A stretch of 64,000 nt of DNA, from assembly GCA_903913915.1 (NCBI GenBank), contig CAIWNE010000064.1, positions 1 to 64,000 on the forward strand. The letters are read 5' to 3'. Below are positions 1-7,019 of the stretch, one piece after another. Source of the stretch: an uncultured Opitutia bacterium (GTDB taxonomy: Bacteria > Verrucomicrobiota > Verrucomicrobiia > Opitutales > UBA953). The notes beneath the pieces are model-generated. The model saw only the letters and a list, made by a program, of their open reading frames with translations. It was not told the origin of the DNA and made no database searches. The position numbers were made by a program, and so were the translations under genes. How positions within the stretch are numbered: the first letter of the stretch is position 1; each line of letters starts with the position of its first letter.

Positions 1-1524
1 GAGTTCACGGATCTCTGCGCCGGCACGCACGTCCGCTATTCCAGCAAGCTCAAGGCCTTCAAGCTGCTCTCGATCGCCGGTGCCTACCACCGGGGCGACG
101 AGAAGAACAAGCAGCTGCAGCGCATCTACGGCACCGCCTACGCCACCAAGGACGAACTCGAGCAGGCCATGGCCCGCGCCGAGGAAGCCAAGAAGCGCGA
201 CCACCGCAAGCTGGGCAAGGAGCTGAAGCTCTTCCATATCGACGAGAAAGTGGGGCAGGGCCTCATCCTCTGGACGCCCAACGGCGCCGTCGTCCGCCAG
301 GAGCTCCAGAACTTCATCTCCGAGCGTCTCTTCCAGACCGGCTACAAGCAGGTCTTCACGCCGCATATCGGCAACCTCGACCTCTACCGCACCTCGGGCC
401 ACTTCCCTTATTACAAGGACGCCCAGTTCCCTCCGCTCGTCGAGCGCGAGGCGATGGAGATGCTCGCCAAAGAAGGCTGCGGTTGCGGCGAACTGACCAA
501 CCGTCTGGCCGACGGCACCGTGCAGGGCTTCCTCTTGAAGCCGATGAACTGCCCGCACCACATCCGCATCTACGCTTCGCAGCCCCATTCCTATCGCGAC
601 CTCCCGGTGCGCCTCGCCGAATTCGGCACGGTCTACCGCTGGGAGCAGTCCGGCGAGCTGAACGGCATGACCCGTGTCCGTGGCTTCACACAGGACGACG
701 CCCACCTCTTCTGCACCGAAGACCAGGTCCTGCCGGAAGTCCTCGGCTGCCTCGAGCTCGTGAAGATCGTCCTCAAGACGCTCGGCCTGAACGACTATCG
801 TGTCCGCGTCGGCCTGCGTAACCCGGACTCCGCCAAGTACACCGGCACCGCCGAGAACTGGGACAAGGCCGAGGCCGCCTGCCGCGCCGCCGCCGCCACC
901 CTGGGCGTCGCCTTCTCCGAAGAGCCCGGCGAAGCCGCCTTCTATGGCCCCAAGATCGACTTCGTCGTCCGCGATGTCATCGGTCGCGAATGGCAGCTCG
1001 GCACCGTTCAGGTCGATTTCAACCTGCCGGAGCGTTTCGACCTCACTTACAACGGCGCCGACAACAAGCCGCACCGCCCGGTGATGATCCACCGCGCGCC
1101 GTTCGGCTCGATGGAACGCTTCGTCGGCATCCTGATCGAGCACTTCGCCGGCGACTTCCCGACCTGGCTCTCGCCCGAGCAGGTGCGCCTCATCCCGCTG
1201 AACGACGACCTCAACGACGATTGCGAAGCGATGGCCGAGGTCCTCAAGGCCGCCAAGATCCGCTGCAGCGTCGACGGTTCGTCCGACAAACTCGGAGCCA
1301 AGATCCGCCGCGCCGAGATGTCCAAGGTCCCGCACATGCTGGTCGTGGGCGCCAAGGAAAAGGAAGCCGGCGTCGTCAACGTGCGTTCCCGCGCGGACAA
1401 GTCCTTCGAAGGTAACCGCACCCTGGCCGAGTTCATCGCCTTGGTGTCGGCCGAGATCGCCGAACGTCGCCTCAAGGCGCACGTCCCGCCGGCTCCCGCC
1501 GCTCCGGCCGCCCCCCAGGCCTGA
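1..1524 (+). CDS. thrS: Threonyl-tRNA synthetase, 3' part (5' end outside window)
   Basis: This enzyme charges tRNA-Thr with threonine in the cytoplasm. The frame is open from base 1, so the N-terminal TGS and part of the editing domain lie before the window; about 507 codons are visible. The start of the visible part (DLCAGTHV, then AGAYHRGDEKNKQLQRIYGTAY) is the second additional domain that leads into the catalytic core. The class II core shows FLLKPMNCPHH, the motif 2 region (RWEQSGELNGMTRVRGFTQDD) and the C-terminal anticodon-binding domain (VRLIPLNDD onward). The last 15 residues are an Ala/Pro-rich tail beyond the usual end. A strong hairpin follows, so this is the end of its transcript. 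The family call is secure. Confidence 0.97.
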   Translation, partial: EFTDLCAGTHVRYSSKLKAFKLLSIAGAYHRGDEKNKQLQRIYGTAYATKDELEQAMARAEEAKKRDHRKLGKELKLFHIDEKVGQGLILWTPNGAVVRQELQNFISERLFQTGYKQVFTPHIGNLDLYRTSGHFPYYKDAQFPPLVEREAMEMLAKEGCGCGELTNRLADGTVQGFLLKPMNCPHHIRIYASQPHSYRDLPVRLAEFGTVYRWEQSGELNGMTRVRGFTQDDAHLFCTEDQVLPEVLGCLELVKIVLKTLGLNDYRVRVGLRNPDSAKYTGTAENWDKAEAACRAAAATLGVAFSEEPGEAAFYGPKIDFVVRDVIGREWQLGTVQVDFNLPERFDLTYNGADNKPHRPVMIHRAPFGSMERFVGILIEHFAGDFPTWLSPEQVRLIPLNDDLNDDCEAMAEVLKAAKIRCSVDGSSDKLGAKIRRAEMSKVPHMLVVGAKEKEAGVVNVRSRADKSFEGNRTLAEFIALVSAEIAERRLKAHVPPAPAAPAAPQA

Positions 1525-1542
1525 TCGTCACGCGGTTTTAAC

Positions 1543-1582
1543 GGTCCGTCCGGGCGACAGATGTTGCCCGGATGGGTCTTTT
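1543..1582 (+). terminator. Rho-independent terminator after thrS
   Basis: A 17-bp stem (1543-1559 with 1562-1578, four G-U pairs) is followed by TTTT. It overlaps the proposed -35 of the downstream alkaline phosphatase gene. Confidence 0.75.
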
Positions 1583-1593
1583 GAGCCTATGTC
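1564..1593 (+). promoter_or_regulatory. Candidate promoter of the alkaline phosphatase gene (leaderless layout)
   Basis: TTGCCC (1564-1569), an 18-base spacer and TATGTC (1588-1593) sit so that only 6 bases separate the -10 from the ATG at 1600. The -35 lies in the right arm of the thrS terminator. It is read by eye and the -10 is weak. Confidence 0.4.
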
Positions 1594-1599
1594 ATCCGC

Positions 1600-2982
1600 A
1601 TGAACCAACCCCGTTCTCCCTCCCGCCGTGATTTCCTGAAGTTCGCCGGACTCGGCAGCCTCGTCTTCGGCGCCGGCTCCGCCCGTGCCCTCGGCGCCGA
1701 AGGGCGCGAGGCCTCGGCGAACTCCGCGAAGCGTCAGGCCAAGAACGTTATCTTCATGGTCTCGGACGGCATGTGCTTCTCGGTGCTGACCGCCGCGCAG
1801 ACTTACCTCACCCGCACCGAGAAACGTTCTTCGAACTGGATGAAGATGTATGGTGAGCTTCCTGTCGTCCGTTCGCTCTGCGAGACCGACTCCGCCAGCG
1901 GTATCGTCACCGACTCTTCCGCGGCCGCCAGCTGCTGGGGCATCGGCGAGCGCATCAACAACGGGGCGGTCAATATCACGCCCGACGGCCGCAAGCCGAC
2001 GACGATCGTCCAGAAGATGAACGCCGCCAAGAAGCGCTGTGGTCTCGTCACCACCGCCACGGCGACCCATGCCACGCCCGCGGGCTTCGCCGCCACGGTG
2101 GCCAAGCGTTCCGACCAGAAGACCATCGCCGCCCAATACCTCGAGCGCGGCGTCGACGTCGTCCTTGGCGGCGGCACCCAGTATTTCAGCGATGATCTCG
2201 TCGCCGCCTATCGCAAGGCCGGCTACGGCGTCGCCCTCAATCGCGGGCAGTTGCTGGCCGATGCCGGCAAGGCCCCGTTGTTGGGCCTCTTCAGCAAGAG
2301 CCATATCCCCTTCGAGATCGATCGCCTCAACTCCGCCGAGCTGAAGGCCTCGACGCCGACCCTTGCCGAGATGACCAAGGTCGCTTTGCAGCGACTCAGC
2401 TCGGCTCCGGAAGGGTTCTTCCTGATGGTCGAAGGCGGCCGTATCGACCATGCCGCGCACGGCAACGACGGGGCCGCGGCGATCCGCGAGCAGGTCGCGT
2501 TCGACGAAACCATCGCGACCGTCCTGGCTTTCGTCGACAAGAACCCGGACACCTTGCTGATCATCACCACCGACCATGGTACCGGCGGTTTCAACGTGAA
2601 CGGGCTGGGCAGCGAGGATTTCGACACTTCCGCTCCGTCCTATGCCGAGTCCTCGCCGGCGTTCGACCGCATGACCGCCTTCACCTCGTCGCTCGAACTG
2701 CTGGGCGCACGGACCAAGGGTCTGTCCGCCAAGGAATTCCTGGCCGCCGCCGAGAAGGCCACCGACCTGACCTTCAAGGGCGAAGACCGCGCCAAGATCG
2801 TCTCCACCAAGACGCTGTCCGCGGCCTTGATGCGCTACACCTCCATCGGCTGGACCAGCAACAACCACACCGGCGAGATGGTCGAGTTCTGCACCTACGG
2901 ACCGGGCTCGCAGCTCTTCACCCCGCACCTGCGCAACGACCAGGTGCACGCGAAGATCCTGCAGGCGACCGGCGTGGCCTGA
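1600..2982 (+). CDS. Alkaline phosphatase, PhoA family, Tat-exported
   Basis: Predicted periplasmic phosphomonoesterase that releases phosphate from organic esters; 460 residues, normal for the family. Residues 1-30 are a Tat signal (SRRDFLKFAGLG, then a hydrophobic stretch ending in ARA). Metal and catalytic motifs are visible: VSDGM (Asp56), VTDSSAAASCW with the probable nucleophile Ser106 after Asp105, GGRIDHAAHGND, and TTDHGTGG for zinc ligation. The Tat signal suggests that the metal centre is loaded before export. It stands alone between two terminators, and no Pho regulator or pho box was recognised. There is no Shine-Dalgarno sequence before the ATG. Confidence 0.93.
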   Translation: MNQPRSPSRRDFLKFAGLGSLVFGAGSARALGAEGREASANSAKRQAKNVIFMVSDGMCFSVLTAAQTYLTRTEKRSSNWMKMYGELPVVRSLCETDSASGIVTDSSAAASCWGIGERINNGAVNITPDGRKPTTIVQKMNAAKKRCGLVTTATATHATPAGFAATVAKRSDQKTIAAQYLERGVDVVLGGGTQYFSDDLVAAYRKAGYGVALNRGQLLADAGKAPLLGLFSKSHIPFEIDRLNSAELKASTPTLAEMTKVALQRLSSAPEGFFLMVEGGRIDHAAHGNDGAAAIREQVAFDETIATVLAFVDKNPDTLLIITTDHGTGGFNVNGLGSEDFDTSAPSYAESSPAFDRMTAFTSSLELLGARTKGLSAKEFLAAAEKATDLTFKGEDRAKIVSTKTLSAALMRYTSIGWTSNNHTGEMVEFCTYGPGSQLFTPHLRNDQVHAKILQATGVA

Positions 2983-3000
2983 GCCTCCGGGCAGGGCACA

Positions 3001-3029
3001 AAAAAGGGCGTCCGCATGGACGCCCTTTT
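3001..3029. terminator. Bidirectional terminator between convergent genes
   Basis: A perfect 8-bp stem (3006-3013 with 3018-3025, loop GCAT) has an A-run on the left and a T-run on the right, so it can end both the phosphatase transcript and the minus-strand redoxin transcript. Confidence 0.85.
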
Positions 3030-3048
3030 GCTTGGCCGAGGTGTCGGC

Positions 3049-3618
3049 TTAGAGCTTGTTGTACTTCACACCGCAGCCGTAGGGCTTGGTGTTGGTGACT
3101 TCCGGAGCCTTGCCATCCTTGATGGCCTTGACGGCGGCGAGGACGTAGTTGGTCGACTTGTCGATCTCGGTGGCCTTCGTGGCGACGGAACCGCTGTCGA
3201 TCGCGCCCTTGGAGACGAGGACGCCGTTGCCATCGATGACGTAGCAGTGGGGGGTCACCTTGGCTTCGTAAGCGCGGCCGATGCTCTGGTTGGCGTCCTG
3301 GACGACGGTGCCGGGGTAGTAGGTGGTGCTTTCCTTGATCTCGTGTCCGCCGGTGTTGATGATCAGCCAGACGCCGCCTTGGGCGATGACCTGCTTCTGG
3401 AATTCCTGCATCTTGCCGGCGTCGTAGAACTTGCGGACGACAGGGCAGCCGGGGTTATACCATTCGAGGACGACGGTCTTGCCCTTGAAGTCGGCGAGGC
3501 TGACGGTCTTGCCGTCGAGGGTCTTGCCGGTGAAGTCAGGAGCAGCCTTGCCGACTTCGGCGGCCGCGAAGGCGGCCACCGCGGTGAGGCACGCGAGGAG
3601 GGAGGTGAGGATACGCAT
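3049..3618 (-). CDS. Secreted redoxin / thioredoxin-like protein with a single active-site Cys
   Basis: A 189-residue protein with a clear Sec signal (about residues 1-20, ending AAFAAA). The fold is thioredoxin/AhpC-TSA-like: PDFTGKTLDGKTVSLADFKGK is the usual entry, followed by VVLEWYNPGCPVVRKFY. The active site is NPGCP, with one cysteine where thioredoxins have CxxC, so it more resembles a peroxiredoxin-type or AhpC/TSA relative than a disulfide reductase. The only other cysteines are in the signal peptide, HCYVIDG and the C-terminal YGCGVKYN. The last two could be resolving partners, but this is an inference. It has its own promoter and ends at a shared terminator. The substrate is unknown. 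Confidence 0.85.
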   Translation of the reverse strand: MRILTSLLACLTAVAAFAAAEVGKAAPDFTGKTLDGKTVSLADFKGKTVVLEWYNPGCPVVRKFYDAGKMQEFQKQVIAQGGVWLIINTGGHEIKESTTYYPGTVVQDANQSIGRAYEAKVTPHCYVIDGNGVLVSKGAIDSGSVATKATEIDKSTNYVLAAVKAIKDGKAPEVTNTKPYGCGVKYNKL

Positions 3619-3641
3619 GGGGGTGGGAGGGTAGGTGGCTG

Positions 3642-3669
3642 TTTATACGGGTTCGCTGACGATTTTCAA
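3642..3669 (-). promoter_or_regulatory. Sigma70-type promoter of the redoxin gene
   Basis: On the minus strand TTGAAA (complement of 3664-3669), a 16-base spacer and TATAAA (complement of 3642-3647) stand 23 bases before the ATG. The predicted leader is short, C-rich and lacks a Shine-Dalgarno sequence. Confidence 0.6.
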
Positions 3670-3778
3670 CCCCTTCGCGGGCGCTAGTTCCGGCAATTAA
3701 CGATTATTCTCCGATTTTACGCTGTTTTGACTCATGGGTTGCCAAATCGACCGAAAACCCCGAATTAATCCCCCGTCT

Positions 3779-4585
3779 ATGGCTGACGCCCGTTCCATCG
3801 CCTTGGTCTGCGCCAATGAAGCTTCCCTCTGGGCGGAGCTTCAGTCGCGTGCCGCCGTCGTGGCCAAGGCCGAGCCGGCGCTGTCGCCGATGCTGGAGCG
3901 TTATGTGCTCGCCCGGGCTGACTTCGGCGAGGGCATCATCCAGCGTCTGGCCGAACGCCTGACCCCGACGGGACAGGACTTGCCGGTCGTCCTGCGCGTC
4001 CTCGGCGAGGCCGTCGCTTCCGACCCTGAAGTCCTCGCGCAGATGCGTGCGGACATCCGCGCCACCCTCGAGCGCGACCCGGCGACGGAACATGCGCTGA
4101 TTCCCTATCTCTGGTACAAGGGTTTCCACGCCATTTCCACGCACCGACTCGCGCATGCCCTCTGGAAGGCCGGTCGTAAGGAGCTGGCGACCCATCTCCA
4201 GTCGCTCGTCTCCGAGCATCTCGGCGTCGACATCCATCCTGCTGCCCGTTTCGGCGTAGGCATCTTGCTCGACCACGCCACCGGCTTCGTCGCCGGCGAG
4301 ACCAGCGTCGTGGCCGACAACGTCTCTTTCCTGCACGAGGTCACCCTCGGCGGCACCGGCAAGGCCCGCGGCGATCGCCATCCGAAGATCCGCTCGGGCG
4401 TGCTCGTCGGCGCCGGCGCCAAGATCCTCGGCAACATCACGATCGGCGAAGGTGCCAAGATCGGCGCGGGTTCGGTCGTGCTGAAGGACGTCGCGCCGCA
4501 TACCAGCGTGGCCGGCGTGCCGGCGGTGATGATCGGCCAGACCACCGTCGACGCTCCGGCGCTCGACATGGACCATTCGCTCTAG
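3779..4585 (+). CDS. cysE: Serine O-acetyltransferase
   Basis: Acetylates L-serine with acetyl-CoA, the first step of cysteine synthesis. The protein is 268 residues from the chosen ATG at 3779, matching the family; an upstream in-frame ATG at 3734 would add 15 residues without family character. The N-terminal helical domain ends at IPYLWYKGFHAISTHRLAHALW. The left-handed beta-helix follows (DIHPAARFGVGILLDHATG, VSFLHEVTLGGTG, RHPKIRSGVLVGAGAKILG, IGEGAKIGAGSVV), with the acetyl-CoA and serine site at the DHATG/HEVTLGGTGK region. The C-terminal tail after VAGVPA is short and ends in HSL rather than the Ile-ended tail used to dock CysK. The kinase gene begins 3 bases after the stop, so the two are probably co-transcribed. 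Confidence 0.93.
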   Translation: MADARSIALVCANEASLWAELQSRAAVVAKAEPALSPMLERYVLARADFGEGIIQRLAERLTPTGQDLPVVLRVLGEAVASDPEVLAQMRADIRATLERDPATEHALIPYLWYKGFHAISTHRLAHALWKAGRKELATHLQSLVSEHLGVDIHPAARFGVGILLDHATGFVAGETSVVADNVSFLHEVTLGGTGKARGDRHPKIRSGVLVGAGAKILGNITIGEGAKIGAGSVVLKDVAPHTSVAGVPAVMIGQTTVDAPALDMDHSL

Positions 4586-4588
4586 GCC

Positions 4589-6307
4589 ATGCCTAACTCC
4601 CGTCCTCCGCAGGAACGTCCCGGCGACGCCCGCGTCCTGGACTGCCTCTATCGCGTCGGCGCCTTCGTCAATTCCACCGAAGACCCGCGCGAAGCCCTCG
4701 ACTTCATCCTCGCGGAGGTCGTCCAGACCCTCGGCGCCTCGAGCGCCTCGATCGCGCTGGTCGAGCCGGCGACCGGCGCCCTTCGCATCGAGGTGAGCAA
4801 CGGGCTGGACGAGGCTTCGATCCGGCAGGTCATCGACCAAGGGCAGGGCATCACCGGCTGGGTCGCGCTCTACGCCAAGCCGCAGCGCATCCCCGATGTC
4901 TCCAAGGATCCTCGCTACGTCGAGATCCGCAAGGGTATCCGTTCCGAGCTCGCAGTCCCCATGGAGCTCATGGGAAACGTGATCGGCGTCGTGAATTGCG
5001 ACTCCGACCGTCTCGACGCCTTCACCGAGCAGGACGTCGCCTTCCTGGCGCTCCTCACCAACGAAGCCTCGAAGGCCGTCGGCCGTATCTGGCTGCTCCG
5101 TCAGCTGCGTTCCAAGGCCGCGCAGCTCGAGGCCTTGGTCCGCGCGGCGCAGGGCTTGGCCCGGGAGCGCGACGAGCCCGGCATCTCCCAGGACCTTTCG
5201 CGTCATACCCGAGGACTCCTGGGGGCGCGCGCCTGCGCCTACTACAAGATCGTCGATGACGTGCTTCTCCTGAAGCACCTGGACGGCGATCTCGCCGGCA
5301 GCGCCCTCGCGCCGAGCATCGCGGTCAACCAGACCTCGCTCGGCACCGTCGTGGGGCGCGGCCGACCCGTGGTCGTGCCGCTCGCGGGCAAGACCGAGGA
5401 GCATCTTTTCACCAAGCTCTCCGAGCCCGTGTCGTCTTCGTCGCTGCTGGCCGTCCCGGTGCGTTACGAGGATGAGACCTTCGGCGTGCTGATGTGCGTG
5501 GCGATGGGCGCCTACCGCTTCTCCGACGACGACAAGCATCTCGTCACCGCATTGTCCTCGTTCGGCGCCTCCTCGATCCAGAACGCCCGCCTTTACGCGA
5601 AAGTCTTCGCCGTCGAAGAAGGCCTCCGTCGCAGCGAACGCCTCACCGCCCTCGGCCTGCTGTCCGCCGAGGTCGCGCACGAGATCCGCAATCCGCTGAC
5701 GGTGATGAAGCTGCTTTCGGACACCTTGGCCCAGGGCATGTCCGCGGACGACCCTAAGAGGGAAGACCTCGGCGTCATGCGCGAGAAGATCGCCCACATG
5801 GAAGGCGTCGTCTCCCGCGTGCTCGGCATGAGCAAGGCCCAGTCCGGAGCGTTCCGCACCGTCGACCTGCGCAAGGCCACCGAGAACGCCGTCCTGTTGC
5901 TCCGCCTCAAGCTGCAGCAGCTCGGCGTGAAGGTCGAGGTCCATGGCGACCAGGTCATCCCCTCCGTCGAGGGCAATCCCGGTCAGATCCAACAGGTCTT
6001 CCTGAACCTGATGATGAACGGCGTGCAGGCCATGACCGGCGGAGGCCTGCTCTCGTTGCACATCGGCGTCGAGCCCGGCCCCCAGGGCGAGGTCGTCGTC
6101 GTGCGCATCACCGATACCGGCGCGGGCATCCCTCAGGAGATCCTGCCCAAGATCTTCGACTCCTTCTTCACCAGCCGCGAAGACGGCACCGGTCTCGGCC
6201 TCGCCATCGTGAAGCGCATCCTGCGCGACCACCGCGGCGACATCGTCGTCGAATCCACCGGCCCGGGCGGGACGACGTTCAAGTTCTGGTTCCCTGTCGG
6301 GAAGTGA
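4589..6307 (+). CDS. GAF-domain sensor histidine kinase (orphan)
   Basis: A soluble 572-residue two-component kinase with no transmembrane segment. Two GAF domains occupy about residues 25-165 and 185-330. The HisKA domain has GLLSAEVAHEIRNPLTVMKL with the phospho-acceptor His364. The ATPase domain has the N-box FLNLMMNGVQAM, the G1 box DTGAGIP, the F-box FDSFFTSREDGTG and the G2 box GLGLAI. It follows cysE by 3 bases, which suggests a shared transcript, although a sulfur-related signal is only a guess. No response regulator lies nearby, so its partner is elsewhere. Its 3' end overlaps the convergent DedA gene by 29 bases. Confidence 0.9.
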   Translation: MPNSRPPQERPGDARVLDCLYRVGAFVNSTEDPREALDFILAEVVQTLGASSASIALVEPATGALRIEVSNGLDEASIRQVIDQGQGITGWVALYAKPQRIPDVSKDPRYVEIRKGIRSELAVPMELMGNVIGVVNCDSDRLDAFTEQDVAFLALLTNEASKAVGRIWLLRQLRSKAAQLEALVRAAQGLARERDEPGISQDLSRHTRGLLGARACAYYKIVDDVLLLKHLDGDLAGSALAPSIAVNQTSLGTVVGRGRPVVVPLAGKTEEHLFTKLSEPVSSSSLLAVPVRYEDETFGVLMCVAMGAYRFSDDDKHLVTALSSFGASSIQNARLYAKVFAVEEGLRRSERLTALGLLSAEVAHEIRNPLTVMKLLSDTLAQGMSADDPKREDLGVMREKIAHMEGVVSRVLGMSKAQSGAFRTVDLRKATENAVLLLRLKLQQLGVKVEVHGDQVIPSVEGNPGQIQQVFLNLMMNGVQAMTGGGLLSLHIGVEPGPQGEVVVVRITDTGAGIPQEILPKIFDSFFTSREDGTGLGLAIVKRILRDHRGDIVVESTGPGGTTFKFWFPVGK

Positions 6308-6938
6308 GCCAGGCCTTGCCGGCCTTGTAGAGCACCGGCAGGAAAGACACGAAGATCACGCCGAGGGTGATCGCACCGAGATTCTTGGCCAGCGGCGTGT
6401 CGCCGATGAGGCGGCCGATCGTCACGAGCGATCCGATCCAGATGACGGCGCCGGCGATGTTCCAGGCGAAGAAGCGACGCGGAGGCATCTTGCCCATGCC
6501 GGCGACGAAGGGCACGAAGGTCCGGATGATCGGGGTGAAGCGGGCCATGACGAGCGACGCGGCGCCTTTCTCGGCGTAATAGGCGCGGGCGGCGTCGAGG
6601 TAGCGTCGCTTGTAGAGCCAGCCATCCTCCCATTTCTCCACGCGTTCGCCGAACTTCACCCCGAGCCAGCGGCCGAGTTCGTTGCCGACGATGGCGGCGG
6701 CGGTGAGGGCGAAGAAGAGCGTCCAAGGGTCGAGCAGGGCGGGGCGTTCGCCATTGGCGATGGTGAGGATGCCTGCGACGACGATCATGGAGTCTCCGGG
6801 AAGGAAGAACCCGAGCAGCAGGCCGGTCTCGCCGAACACGATGAGGGTCATCACAGGGATGCCGCCGATCTTGATCATCTGCTCGACGTTCGACATCGAT
6901 CGGAGGGCTTCCTTGAGGGTGCTGAACCAGTTGTCCAT
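6279..6938 (-). CDS. DedA family membrane protein
   Basis: A 219-residue inner-membrane protein of the DedA (SNARE-associated/VTT) family, members of which act in lipid-carrier recycling and envelope homeostasis. Visible hallmarks are the N-terminal GETGLLLGFFLPGDSMIVVAGIL segment, GNELGRWLGVKFGE, a central amphipathic part with ARFTPIIRTFVPFVAGMGKM (the conserved R-x3-R-x-F/P-x-AG signature) and RFFAWNIAGAVIWIG, then a last hydrophobic segment. Length is usual. The specific substrate lipid cannot be told. The gene is convergent with the histidine kinase and its last codons lie inside that gene. A leaderless-type promoter precedes it. Confidence 0.9.
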   Translation of the reverse strand: MDNWFSTLKEALRSMSNVEQMIKIGGIPVMTLIVFGETGLLLGFFLPGDSMIVVAGILTIANGERPALLDPWTLFFALTAAAIVGNELGRWLGVKFGERVEKWEDGWLYKRRYLDAARAYYAEKGAASLVMARFTPIIRTFVPFVAGMGKMPPRRFFAWNIAGAVIWIGSLVTIGRLIGDTPLAKNLGAITLGVIFVSFLPVLYKAGKAWLTSRQGTRT

Positions 6939-6944
6939 GGGCTC

Positions 6945-6973
6945 ATTAGGGGAAGGAACGAACCTGTTGGCAA
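6945..6973 (-). promoter_or_regulatory. Candidate promoter of the DedA gene (leaderless layout)
   Basis: On the minus strand TTGCCA (complement of 6968-6973), 17 bases, CCTAAT (complement of 6945-6950), then exactly 6 bases to the ATG at 6938. The same layout precedes nadD. Confidence 0.5.
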
Positions 6974-7019
6974 TCGCCCTTGAAGGAAACGGGCTTTCCC
7001 GTCAGGTTGAGGCCGTCGC

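Noticed and set aside
1528-2949. Long open frame on the minus strand opposite the alkaline phosphatase gene
   Set aside because: It is a GC-driven shadow: composition is Gly/Leu/Arg/Asp-rich without family motifs, while the plus strand has a full alkaline phosphatase.
3049-3618. Classical thioredoxin (TlpA-type disulfide reductase)
   Set aside because: No CxxC motif; only NPGCP is present.
3704-6232. 842-codon minus-strand open frame opposite cysE and the histidine kinase
   Set aside because: It spans two clear genes on the other strand and reads as low-information Asp/Gly/Leu/His sequence.
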